Source of the DNA: Hygrophila difformis
Taxonomy: Eukaryota > Streptophyta > Magnoliopsida > Lamiales > Acanthaceae
DNA: 64,000 nucleotides
Reading direction: 5' to 3'
NCBI GenBank assembly: GCA_030278955.1
Contig: JAOANR010000014.1
Coordinates: 23,810,068-23,874,067, forward strand
Notes under the pieces: model-generated
Told to the model about the DNA's origin: nothing
Databases searched by the model: none
What the model saw: the letters and a program-made list of their open reading frames with translations, nothing else
Position numbers and translations under genes: made by a program
In this document: positions 1 through 10,482 of the stretch, one piece after another
How positions within the stretch are numbered: the stretch's first letter is position 1
Layout of the letters: the number at the start of each line of letters is the position of its first letter

Positions 1-1562
1 CATTCTTTTTGGATTGGGATAAGACAATCAAAAACTACAAGTATTAAATTCCCTTGATTGCAGTGTTTAATGAAATGATACTTGCTCACTATATCGGGCC
101 TACAACTCAAACATTATTATCAATCCTTCATGAATATTATGTTCGAAAAATGCAAGGATTAAGAATCAGAAATTAGGTATGACACGAACATAATTCAAGA
201 AATAGAACCTCACATATAGTAGAAACGAATTTCACTCACTCTCAAAATGGGTTTCATCGTTGAACGCTCAAAATCAATTTTGATTAAATTATCCCATAAG
301 CTTGCAATCAGACCAACTCGCCACCGGCTCATTTCCTCAAATCGAGATCTCGAGGTCTTATTTAAGGGTTATAATGGGGCATACGGTTGTAACATCAAGT
401 AGGAAAGGGAAATTATTGGGCTAAGAAGTGACAAGAATTAATTCTATCATAACTTGGCATATTTTTATTTAAAATTTATGATCATCAATATATTTCTTCT
501 TTCTTTTTTTTTTTGCTTTTCTTTTCTATTGCATGAAATTAGACTATGTCTAATTTGCTTTGTCAATTGCAATTTATGTGTGTTGAATTGAATTCAACTC
601 TTTTTTCTTTTCTTTTTTTTGAATCGGTTTATTGAATACCGATTTGATGAATTGATGATCATAAATTTAATGCCTTTGATAGAATTTATCATTGCACACT
701 TGGGTTTGAATATTTTGGTCTTTTTGTAAGGATAGGGATAATATAGTGGGCTTCAAAGAAGAAGTAGGCTTAAGGCACAATTGGGTTAATCCTAAAGGGA
801 AAATGTTTTTGGTTTGGAATTCAAACGAAGGCCAAAAATTTGGGTTTTTCTAGGTGCCTTGATCATATGCCCGATTTTAGGAATATGGCATGGTCTTGAA
901 TCGGTCCCAATTGCAAGTTCTAGTTTCCTTTAATCAAAATGATCCATACATCAAAGAAATAAATGAGTAAAAGTGACTCATGGCTCAAATCTCACAAGGT
1001 TGGATTGATTCATGTCATACAATATTCTCAAATTTAATCAGAGCTTAATTCTAACAATTTATTCAATCAAAATTTCTAACATGCAGATTTATTACCCAAT
1101 AAGCTGATCGCATCATTAAATTTTTATAGCTCAAAACCTTGGGAATCCATGTCATGCATGTTCTCAATTATATTATCCCAATTTAAAAGTTTGAAAATTT
1201 AATCACAAGCCTAAATTCAACATGTGAATTTAGAGCAGGTTTATGCACATTTTTGCTGGTTATTTAATTTAAAGTAGTAAAGAGGCACTGCTGACATACG
1301 GAGCATGTCAACAACATATTTTTGGTCTGACAGTCACTTATTCATCTCGGGCTGTCAGACATCTTTTCAAAAAAGAAAGCGAATAAAAATTGTTGTGGAT
1401 CTCAAACTTGTGTGCCATTCGTGGAAAACAATAAATTACATTAATTACGAGAGATTCCTATGCAGTTAGTGCGAACCTGCATGCAAAAGAGGAAATCCCT
1501 TATATGATGCCGATACTAGGGTTTAAATAAGATAGAACATTTCAGAATTCACCCTTCTTCTC
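1..1562 (-). other. 3' noncoding tract of element A
   Basis: No coding region is visible. The stretch matches, by eye, 17247-18778 (element B), 40842-41516 (element E) and, reverse-complemented, about 31860-33140 in element C, so it is the conserved 3' untranslated part between the accessory stop codon and the 3' LTR. It is AT-rich with pyrimidine runs. A well conserved segment around 290-395 contains the sense-strand equivalent of a GTTACAACCG motif. Confidence 0.8.
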
Positions 1563-3411
1563 CTAGAGCATGTATCTGAGCCAGTGGATGTAGCTGGTCA
1601 GTTCACAGCGCAGACACCAGCCATTGTGGTCTCTCAGGGGTTCATGCATCCTTGTCCAGTAGACTCGGGGTGGTTGATCCGCAAATAAGTAGGGGGTGTT
1701 TGGATCGTCCGACATCCATGAGAGAGTGTTGGCAGACGTGTAGCTCAGGACCGACCGATCGGTCACCATTCTCTCTATCATTGCGATCCCCTGATTAACC
1801 TGGCCTTCGTCCATTTTGCTCATAAGCATCAGTCCACGGGTGAAGATTGACGCTTTGTGATTGTCTTCGATGCCTGGCCGCAACAGTTCACATGCTCGCT
1901 CCTCATCCTCTTCTGCAAATGCCAGGAGTGCTGGAACAATTTGGAGGTTGAAGTTTCCAGCCTCCGTGCACGTGTTCAGAAATCTCTCTTTCTGCCACCG
2001 TATCCTCCCTTGCCACTGCCTCACCCTAGAAGTATCCAACTCGCATCGCTTGTACACGATGGCAAGATTTCCTGCGTCCCTGAATTTTTTGCATGTTTCT
2101 TGTGCAGTGAACACTTCCCTGATTTCATCCTCTCCAATTCGGGAGAGGATTTCACCTAGGAGCTCTAGTGGTAAGTCAAGCAGCTGAGTTCCCTCGGGTG
2201 CAGGATCCGGGATAGGAAGATTGCCCCTGAAAAGATAAGAAGTGATTAATCCAATTTTTATAATTTTCTCAGAAATTATTCAAGTTTAGGAACCAACATC
2301 CTCACATTTAGAGTTTTGCTCTAAATGTGAGATTATTAAGTTTCTGACTTGAACTGAGTATAAAGCATAAGTAAAATAGATTTTTGTGAAGAGATAGGGG
2401 TCATTGGGCCCCTATATATTTTTAATGGGCCATCGGGCCCAAAGTTCGATTTTCCAATTTTATTTAACAAGTCGAGACACTTGTTGAAAATGGAATGAGA
2501 TGGATGGGTGGGGTGAAATGCTCGAATTTTGGAGTGTGCGGTGGAGGCGTGGCGAAATGGATTTGCTGTTCCCGGATTGCTTTGACTGTGTTTGGTCAGT
2601 TAAAACATCCAGAAATCTTGCAAACACTATTTTTAATTTTAAAGAGTTGACTTGTTTTATTAAGAAAAGTGGGGTGTGAGTGGCCCCATTTTAGATTTTT
2701 GAAAAGGATAGCAGTTGGGTGACAAAAATACTGCTATTTACTCACACTATAGTTCCATTGGGAACAAAAAGAACACAAGTCAATTATTGCACCCATTAAC
2801 TATTTTTGTCTTTTTCCAAAAGGTCACTTTTATTAAAAAGTGGAAGTCTCCTATTGGGTGTTTGTACTATGTTTCCATAAACAAACAAACATTTATTCCT
2901 ACAAGGTTGTAACATGTGGAAACAAATATGCCCAAAAAGATCTTCCACTTGAATGCCTCAAACCAACACTGCAGAAGCATTTATTTCAAAATCAAAAGCA
3001 AAATTAAACAAGAAAAATCAAATACACAACCCTAAAACTCAAGAATAGAAAAACCAACAACATCATGGTGTTCAAAACAACACCCCAACGTTCATTAGTT
3101 TATTCTTCCAAGTTTTTAAACTTCCAAAATCTTACTCTTGACAGTTTTCTTTTAAAAAGATGAGTTCTAGACAGATTTCAAAAAAATCTCAAAACGATGT
3201 TCAAACCGAGAGCACTCAAAAACTTTGAAAACAGAAAACACAAGTGCACACAAACTACATTATATTCTTCTCAAAACCAAATAAAGGCAAAAGAACACAG
3301 AAGCTAGGAAGAGCCCTGAACAGGAGGAAAAGTGGGTTTCTACCCTGCCCTCCATGGTTCAGGTCTGGGTAGAGGTCCCAGATTTGGAAGGAGCCTGTAG
3401 AATCGGTCCAT
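1563..3411 (-). CDS. Accessory (cargo) gene of element A: F-box-like protein, two exons
   Basis: Proposed exon 1 is 3411-3344 (68 nt, ATG at 3411) and exon 2 is 2226-1563. The acceptor TTTTCAG ends at 2227; the donor is GTAGAA at 3343. The junction keeps frame (phase 2), giving about 243 residues. Early in exon 2 comes LLDLPLELLGEILSRIG, then an Ile/Val-rich helix and TCKKFRDA...VYKRCEL. This fits an F-box (LPxELLxEIL core) of the plant subgroup in which the box is followed by a RFLxxCxEAGN segment and Sel1-like helices, here about residues 85-160. F-box proteins bind SKP1 and select targets for SCF ubiquitin ligases; targets here are unknown. The gene occupies the place where elements B and E carry a much longer protein. 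Exon 2 is free of lesions although gag-pol is broken. The F-box call rests on motif reading; exon 1 is the weaker part because its donor is not ideal. Confidence 0.6.
2227..2331 (-). promoter_or_regulatory. Intron hairpin and splice acceptor ahead of F-box exon 2
   Basis: The 13-bp perfect inverted repeat CTCACATTTAGAG (2301-2313 with 2319-2331, 5-nt loop) is followed in sense direction by GAGGATGTTG and, 73 nt on, by the acceptor TTTTCAG. The same order and nearly the same spacing occur in elements B and E. Confidence 0.7.
2332..3343 (-). other. Intron of the accessory gene of element A
   Basis: No coding potential is visible. It is AT-rich and, by eye, shares blocks with the introns of B (23200-24548), E (45919-47263) and F (63041-64000), such as the tract around 2640-2760. 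This shows that the F-box exon sits in the same intron framework as the other cargo genes. Confidence 0.6.
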
Positions 3412-3554
3412 AGTTTCCCTTTGAAAACGGATGGTTGAGTGCGAAGAACACGGTGGTGTTCGTTCGGTAAGGCAGAGAATGAGAAGGGGGAGATGAAAAG
3501 ATGAAGGTCGAATGAAACTGACGTGAGTGCAGGGAAAGGAGGTGAGGAGGGGGG

Positions 3555-3564
3555 GTATAAATAC
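3555..3564 (-). promoter_or_regulatory. TATA-like box of the internal promoter, element A
   Basis: GTATTTATAC on the minus strand is followed by a C/T-rich leader and lies about 145 nt before the accessory ATG at 3411. Elements B, E and F have a comparable box 135-165 nt before their own first ATG. Promoter activity is inferred. Confidence 0.5.
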
Positions 3565-3575
3565 TGAAAAAGCCG

Positions 3576-3882
3576 GTCGCGGAACCCCAGACCGTGTCGT
3601 GGAACAAGGTTCCTCGACCAGGGCATAGCGACATTAGACATGTCGCGGAATCGGAGTACGGTCGCGGAGCCATGCCTCGCGACAGGGGTATCGCGACCAA
3701 TATCTGCAAGGGTAAAAGTCAACGGGAGACGGTGTCGCGGAGTGGGAGGCCGGTCGCGGAGCCATGGCCCGCGACAGGGGTTCCGCGACATCGTCAGAAA
3801 GAGTGATAAATGCGAGTGTGTCGCGGGACCATGCCTGGTCGCGGAGCATTGCTTCGCGACACAGTGGTTGCTTTGCGACATG
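3576..3882. repeat. GTCGCGG-type palindrome array, internal copy of element A
   Basis: About ten half-sites of the type GTCGCGG or its complement stand in inverted pairs separated by short spacers, directly upstream of the accessory TATA-like box. The same half-sites make up the arrays in element A's LTR (13413-13932 and 14644-14893). Several half-sites have decayed by C-to-T or G-to-A changes at CpG. Confidence 0.8.
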
Positions 3883-4034
3883 AAATTTTTGAATTTTCAA
3901 ATTTTTCTTGAACTGGGCCCGAGTGTGATGTTGGGCTTGAGTTCATTTTATTTGATTTGGGCCTGAATAAATTCAGTCCAAATAAATTCAAAACATTGGG
4001 CTGAAATTAAAGAAAGATCCACTTGCATAAATTA
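3883..4034 (-). other. Spacer between palindrome array and post-pol stem, element A
   Basis: A short AT-rich stretch of element interior with no gene and no recognisable motif. Confidence 0.6.
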
Positions 4035-4271
4035 GGTTGTGTTAATTCCATTCGTTTGCAAGAATTATTCCGTATTTAAATTGCTTTAAATTCCGGAAAT
4101 ATTTTCTTAAATTCATGGAATTAATCCAACCAAGAACCTGGTTTTCCGTGTTACTTTTCTGCTCCTCTTTTTTTATGGTTCCGAACTTCCTGCAAGACAG
4201 GTAAATAAAACGCATTAGATTTTCTCCAAATATCAACATCCTCACATTTAGAGTCTTAGTACTCTAAATGT
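4035..4271 (-). promoter_or_regulatory. Post-pol structured module of element A (hairpin, acceptor, long stem)
   Basis: In sense order: an 11-bp perfect hairpin with arm ACATTTAGAGT (4261-4271 with 4244-4254, 6-nt loop), then 53 nt later an acceptor-like TTGCAG (ends 4190), then a long-range stem whose arms are 4114-4131 and 4035-4052 (GGTTGGATTAATTCCAT paired with its near complement). The same module follows pol in E and F and occurs twice in C. Confidence 0.75.
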
Positions 4272-4313
4272 TTAATTGATTTTTGGGTACTTTCTTGTTA
4301 TGAAATAATATAC

Positions 4314-4337
4314 TATATATATATATATATATATATA
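4314..4337. repeat. (AT)n microsatellite
   Basis: An uninterrupted TA dinucleotide run between the pol stop and the post-pol hairpin. Similar AT runs stand at the same place in F (about 61800-61820) and before the second module in C (about 31128-31150). Confidence 0.95.
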
Positions 4338-4356
4338 AAATGAAATTTTTGTGTTT

Positions 4357-5997
4357 TTAATGATGTTTCTTATTAAGTGTAAGCCGGGTCTGCCACTGCT
4401 TGGCTTCTTTCTCCGGATCGAACTGCCCGGGGTACTCTTTCAATCGTTGTCCATTCACCACTATGTTGCCCTTATCAGTTCGAATTCTGACAGCTCCATT
4501 TTCAAACACTTCTAACACTTCATGTGGTCCTTCCCATCTAGATTTAAGCTTTCCGGGGAACAGCTTTAACCTAGAATTGAACAATAATACATTTTGACCA
4601 ACATAAAAATGCTTAGGCTTAATCTGGCGATCGTGCAACTTCTGGGTCCGCTCCTTGTAAATTCGAGAGCTTTCATAAGCTAGCGCTCGTATTTCCTCAA
4701 TTTCATTGAGGTCCAACTTACGTTTGCTCTAAGCAACTTTCGGATCGAAGTTGAGCGTCTTAACGGCCCAGTAAGCTTTATGCTCTAGCTCTACGGGCAA
4801 ATGACAGGCTTTTCCGAAGACAAGTCTGTAAGGAGACATCCCAATGGGAGTCTTAAATGCAGTTTGGTATGCCCATAGAGCGTCATTGAGCTTACGTGCC
4901 CAATCCTTACGGGTTATCCCGACAGTGGCTTCGAGTATGTGTTTGATTTCGCGATTGGATACTTCGACTTGACTACTAGTCTGGGGATGATAAGGCGTGC
5001 CTATCTTATGGAGGATTCCATTTTTACTCATTAAAGTTTCAAAAGCTTTATTAATAAAGTGTGTTCCTCCATCAGATATCACCACCCTAGGTATGCCAAA
5101 TATACTGAAAATGTTGTTCTTGAGGAACTTGATGACTTGGCTACCATCATTGGTCGGTAATGCGACAGCCTCGACCCATTTGGACACGTAATCGACAGCC
5201 ACCAAGATATAGTAATTTCCACCAGATGGTGGGAACGGTCCCATGAAGTCAATGCCCCATACATCGAAAATCTCAAGTGTGAGAATTCCCTTTTGATGCA
5301 TCTCATACCTCTTTGAGAGGTTTCCTAATCTTTGGCATTTGTCGCAACCTTTTACAAATGTCCTGCAATCCTCATAGATGTGAGGCCAATAAAATCCACA
5401 TTCGAGGACCTTGTGGGCCGTTCGAGCAGGACCATGGTGACCTCCATATTCTGATTCATGGCATTTTCTGACAATTTGATAGGCTTCATGCTCGGTTACA
5501 CATCGCCTGATTATTGAATCGGCGCAGTGTTTGAAGAGATAAGGTTCTTCCCAGAAGTAGTTTAATACATCTCGGTTGAACTTATTCTTCTGATGATAGT
5601 TCGAAAACTGTGGGGTTATTCCGCATGCCAAGAAGTTAGCGATGTCGGAAAACCATGGACAAGCTTGATCGTGCAAATGCAATGCGAACAACTGTTCATC
5701 CGGGAACTCTTCATTAACGGCTTTTTCCTTTTTATCATTATCTAATCGAGATAAGTGGTCAGCAGCACCATTATCTCGACATCGCCTATCTTTTATTATG
5801 ATGTCGAATTCTTGCAACAGAAGTACCCACCTGATTAATCGAGGTTTTGCATCTTGTTTGCTAAACAAGTATCTCAATGCAGAATGATCGGTGTACACTA
5901 TAGTCTTCGTACCTATAAGATACTGTCTGAATTTATCAAACGCGAAGATTACAGCATACATCTCTTTCTCCAGTCGTGTAGTTGACTTGGGCCTCAT
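4357..5997 (-). pseudogene. Element A pol, RNase H C-terminus and integrase
   Basis: Integrase joins the cDNA to host DNA. The zinc-binding part reads H-x-C around [10 protein letters not shown] and then CDKCQRLG; the catalytic core shows [10 protein letters not shown] (first Asp), ISDGGTHF (second Asp) and QVEVSNRE (Glu). The C-terminal [13 protein letters not shown] stretch is the usual end domain; no chromodomain follows, as expected for Athila-like elements. A TAG at about 4726 interrupts the frame where elements E and F read CAG, so 4357-4716 is cut off. The frame opens after a 2-nt deletion near 5980 that separates it from the reverse transcriptase frame. Confidence 0.9.
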
Positions 5998-8152
5998 TCA
6001 GGGCATGACTTGCATAATGAATTACGCAGTGTCTCCCATCCTTATGTTGCCCGAGTACTGCACCTACGGCGAGACCACTAGCATCGCACATTACCTCGAA
6101 AGGTATTGAGCAATCGGGTGGTTGCACTATCGGTGCAGAAACCAACATCTTCTTGAGCGTGTCAAAGGCTTGGACACACGCTTCATTTATTAAAAAGGGA
6201 TTTTCTTTACAAAGCAGATTAGTGAGCGGCTTGGCAATTTTAGAGAAATCCTTAATGAATCTCCGGTAAAAACCGGCATGCCCTAAGAAGCTCCTAACTG
6301 ATTTGATCGAGTTAGGAAGAGGGAGATTGGAAATGATAGAAACTTTGGCTGGATCAACTTCGATGCCTGCACAAGAAATGCGATGACCTAACACTATGCC
6401 CTCAGTGACCATAAAATGGCACTTTTCCCAATTTAAAACAAGGTTAGTGTCCTCACACCTCTTTAAAATCTTTGCAAGATTGGTCAAACAATCTTCAAAT
6501 GTATCTCCATATACAGAGAAGTCATCCATGAAAACCTCAATGCATTTTTCGATAAATTCAGAGAATATAGACATCATGCATCTTTGAAAAGTAGCAGGTG
6601 CATTGCAAAGACCAAATGGCATGCGCCTGTAGGCAAAAGTGCCGTAAGGGCAAGTAAAAGTTGTTTTTTCATGGTCTTCGCTTGAAATAACAATCTGATT
6701 ATACCCAGAATAACCATCCAAAAAGCAATAAAATTCTCTCCCTGCCAACCTCTCAAGCATTTGATCAATGAATGGCAATGGAAAATGGTCCTTGCGGGTG
6801 GCCTCATTTAGCTTCCGGTAGTCGATACAAACTCTCCATCCGGTTACTGGCCTAGTTGCAACCTCTTCTCCTTGCTCATTCTTGGTTATGCACATCCCTC
6901 CTCGTTTTGGCACGACCTGCACTGGGCTAACCCATTTGCTGTTAGATATAGGATAGATTATACCAGCATCTAAGAGCGTGATAACCTCCTTTCTTACCAC
7001 TTCTTGCATGAGGGGGTTCAAACGCCTCTGAGGCTGACGGGAGGGTTTATACTCTTCTTCCATTAAAATCCTGTGCATGCAAATAGAAGGGCTTATTCCT
7101 TTTATATCAGAAATGGTCCAACCTATTGCATGTACATGTTTCTTAAGAACGACCACCAGAGCCTTTTCTTGCTCTTGGGAGAGCTTAGCCGAGACAATCA
7201 CAGGTAATTTTTTATGTTCTGCGAGAAACGCGTACTTGAGATGATCGGGTAATGTTTTAAGTTCAAGCTCTGGTGGGCATTCAACGGAAGGGAGTAATTT
7301 GCGAGAAATGAGTAGTGGGAGATCAGATTTACCTTCGGGACCCTGCGTCGTTACAGGGTCCTCTTCTTCCTCTTCGGTGCCATCGTTCTCCTGTGCAGTG
7401 AAATCAGCACCGTCATATGCTTCAAGGTCCCCAGACTCGGGATCCTCAAATTGGACGGCGCTGCACTGTTCCTTTGGCTCAGCACCAGCAGGCATCAGTA
7501 CCTGCTTTGAAGATTCATACAGCATCATTTCATCATTGTTTCCAGAGTCTAGCTCTTTCCTAACTATTACATCATCAAAAGAAAAACAAGAACTGTCGTT
7601 CGGGAATTTCTGCAGTTGCTCCATGTCGAAGACGACTTCATCTCCATCAACACGGAGTGTCACCCTTCCGGATTTGGCATCAATCAGTGCTCCGCCTGTG
7701 GCCAAGAATGGCCTGCCTAAGATGAGAGGCATGTCAGAGTCCTCCTCGATGTCCAGAATGATGAAATCCACTGGAAACGGAGTACTGCCAGCTTTGATTA
7801 TCACATCTTTCAAGATCCCGATTGGCTTTGTAATTGACCTATCTGCAAGCTGGAGCCTCATTTTGACAGGTTCCACCACTCCAAGCTTAAAACGTTTAAC
7901 CATGGTCAATGGCATAACGTTAATGCTGGAGCCGAGGTCACACAGTCCTTTTCCGGCGTTGTTCTGGCCAATCCGAATCGGCAATGTGTAACATCCGGGG
8001 TCTTCTTTCTTCTCTGGCAGCTTCTTCTGAATGATAGCACTGCAAGTGCTGTTGAGTACCACCAATTCGTCCTGCTCAACCTGTCTTTTTCCTGAAATCA
8101 TTTCTTTCAAGAACTTAGCATAGACTGGCATTTCAGAGATCATTTCAATCAA
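5936..8152 (-). pseudogene. Element A pol, aspartic protease, reverse transcriptase and RNase H
   Basis: Protease: GLCDLGSSINVMP carries the catalytic Asp in a DLGSS context, with LILGRPFLATGGALID as the flap-side partner motif. Reverse transcriptase: [44 protein letters not shown] and the catalytic FMDDF. RNase [19 protein letters not shown]. An Asp/Glu-rich linker separates protease from reverse transcriptase. The frame is open for 738 codons and then runs into a 2-nt deletion near 5980 (TTTEKEM region), so RNase H continues in another frame. A further frameshift near 8200 cuts the link to the upstream MPRVPYPARLKNK segment. Confidence 0.92.
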
Positions 8153-8691
8153 AGGAATGGTAATCTCAACCTCCCGCAGTCTTTTCAGAAATTTTTCAAA
8201 CTTTCAGATCTTGTTGCTTATTTTTAAGTCTAGCCGGGTAAGGAACCCTAGGCATGAACTTGTTTTTGTTATCATGTTTTGGTGGTAGATGGTTAGAGGT
8301 TGTACCTTCACCATTACCGTTTTCTGTTTCTGCCGTTCCTTTTGCAGCGTCAGTCTGCTGTTCGGCTTCTTTCTGTTCATCCATTGCTTCCTCATCAGCA
8401 TTGTCAACAGCATCATCATCTTCCTCATGAGTGTTTCCAGCATCCGCTCCTTGGTCCAGCCAGTGTCTTCCCAGATTTCAGAGTTATTGCTTTGCATTGC
8501 GGGTTCTTTTCCGCAGCGCTTGGCAATGTCCCTTTATCCCTTTTCTACATTTCATTAGCCATCTGAGTAACTTGGGTCTCCACATTTCTGATAGAGGCCT
8601 GCAGTTGAGTGTTGATCTCCTTCTGGCTAGTGATAAAATCAGTCATCAAATTTTCCAGCCTTGAAGGAGGCTTTTGATTTTGATTTTGATT
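8153..8691 (-). pseudogene. Element A gag-pol linker, degenerate
   Basis: Broken reading frames include MPRVPYPARLKNK near 8240 and, before it, an Asn/Glu-rich stretch. Minus-strand sequence near 8550-8680 still encodes PPSRLENLMTDFITSQK-like residues expected between gag and protease in this lineage. Gag and pol were therefore probably one polyprotein, and the stop at 8692 is probably secondary. Confidence 0.65.
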
Positions 8692-10323
8692 TTAGTTTTG
8701 GTTCCATTGGCCTTGGTTTGGAATGAATCGAGGCTGGAAGTTTTGGGGCTGAAAGTTCTGGGTAGGCTGTTGGAAATTTTGAGGAGGTCTCTGTTGGATC
8801 TGGGGTTGGAATCCTGGGTTCTGAAAATTCTGTCCCCTGTTCTGATTGAATCCTTGGTTCTGCTGAGGATTGAATTGCTGCTGTTGTGGTTTGTTCAAGA
8901 GGTGGGAATTAAGGGCATTGTTGTTTGAGTATGACAAGTTTGGGTGTCTGTTTGGGAAAGCCCCTGCATAGTTACAGCTTTCAGCTGTAATCTGTTCGCA
9001 TGTATCAGTTGGGTGAGCACCTTGACACAGTCCACAAATCACATCTGTTTGCTGTCCTTGAGTAGAGCTCCCAGCTCCCTGATTAACAGACAATGCTGCC
9101 ACCTGCTCTTGAAGCTTTTCAATATCTGATTTTTCTGCTGTACCTACAGCACACAAACCACGAGGGGGAGGGGAACTAACATCATCAGTTAGAACAGATC
9201 TGTTTACACTCATTGCTTCAATCTTGCCCAAGCTTGATCCATTGGAATGTATAGCAGGTGTTGACCGCCGACAGCATCAAGCATGTTTTTCCACGCTGGG
9301 GTCAAACCGCTATAGAACTTTCTCAATTTCTCCCAATCATGGAAACCATGCTGGGGGCATTTCCTGAGCAAGCTGAAGAACCGTTCCTTTGCGTCATACA
9401 GGGACTCGTCTGGCTTCATCTTGAATTCCGCAATCTTAGAGCGACATTCATCCACCTTGGACTCCGGGAAGTATTTTGTCAGGAAATTTCTGATCACGTC
9501 TTCCCATGTGGACTTCTGATTCACGGGCAGTGATTTGTACCATGTTCATGCTCCGCTAGTTAGAGAGAAAGGAAACAGCCTTAATCGAATGGTGTTAGCA
9601 GATACATTCTGGTTCTTTATAGTATCACACAATTCTAGGAACGTCTGCAGGTGATCATGGGGATCTTCATGACTTGCCCCTGCGAACTGGTTGCTCTGAA
9701 CAAGATTGATGAGGGCCGGCTTCATTTCGAAATTCCTGGCCAAGAATGGAGCTTGTCCAGGAATGTTCAAATATGGCTCTATGATTGGCTGCATGTAGTC
9801 AGCGGCTGCTGCCTGTTGATTGTTCTCAACCCCTCCTATATTGATGTGGGTAGTAGTTCTGATGCATATTATAGTTCCTTGGATCATTGAAGTCATTAGG
9901 ATTCGGGGGATTCTAATGGGGATTCTGGTACTGCTGATTCTGCTAGTTTTGGAAGTTTTGGTGGTTTTGGTTATTTGGTGGGTTTTGAGGGTTCGGGTTG
10001 GGAGGAGGTGCCTCGAAGTGTTGCTGTTCAATGTTTGGTGGGTTCCCGCCTCCCTGTATGATCTGAGGAGGGGGATCATCCAAATCATCGTTATCAGCAT
10101 CCTCGGGGTCTTCCTCGATGTTATGAAGTGGTGGATTGGGTGGGATGATTGGGGGAAGGTCAGGGTTGGCCATATCGGATACGTCGCTACTGGTGCTCGG
10201 TGAAAGTAGTGCCTGTCTTTCCCGTTCCCATCTTCGTTTAATCTCCGCTCTAAGACGTCGAGCTGTCTTTTCTATCTCTGCGTTATACGGGATTTCGGAT
10301 GGCGTCTGCTTCCTCCTTTGCAT
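8692..10323 (-). pseudogene. Element A gag
   Basis: The structural capsid/nucleocapsid protein. The best start is ATG at 10323 (MQRRKQ), matching the intact gag of element E and lying 142 nt after the primer site. Order: basic N-terminus, Pro/Asn-rich linker, capsid core (PYLNIPGQAPFLARNFEMKP ... PDESLYDAKERFFSLLRKCPQHG), a CX2CX3HX4C knuckle in CGLCQGAHPTDTC, and a Gln/Asn-rich tail. Lesions compared with element E: a frameshift near 9950, an in-frame TGA near 9544 where E reads Arg, and a frameshift near 9215. Confidence 0.88.
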
Positions 10324-10464
10324 AGAACAACGGCTTCGATAATGACGGTACCTGTACAATCCCCAGGTTAGAATTGGTTTTGGGGGTAAGTATTTATATT
10401 TATATGTATAAGCTAACTAGGAGCAATGAGGAATGTAATTCTCTAATAAAACGGCGCTGCATCC
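10324..10464 (-). other. Leader between primer site and gag, element A
   Basis: An untranslated leader of 141 nt with no recognised motif. It is similar to 54463-54591 (element E) and to 30580-30650 (element C), where it fuses directly to the post-pol module. Confidence 0.7.
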
Positions 10465-10482
10465 TCCCCGGCAACGGCGCCA
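10465..10482 (-). promoter_or_regulatory. Primer binding site for tRNA-Asp, element A
   Basis: TGGCGCCGTTGCCGGGGA on the minus strand, immediately after the LTR end ...TTTCA, is the exact complement of the 3' 18 nt (CCA included) of plant tRNA-Asp. Confidence 0.95.

Noticed and set aside
3255..3881. 208-codon minus-strand open frame across the array
   Set aside because: Mostly translation of GC-rich palindromes (repeated RD/RG/RP residues); overlaps promoter and exon 1 and is not conserved.
3255..4245. Plus-strand promoter at GTATAAATAC near 3555
   Set aside because: On the plus strand it would point toward the array and pol antisense. The consistent distance to a minus-strand ATG in four elements favours the minus orientation, though plus-strand use cannot be excluded.
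10465..10482. tRNA-Asp gene fragment
   Set aside because: Only the 18 nt complementary to the tRNA 3' end are present, adjacent to an LTR end; it is a primer binding site.
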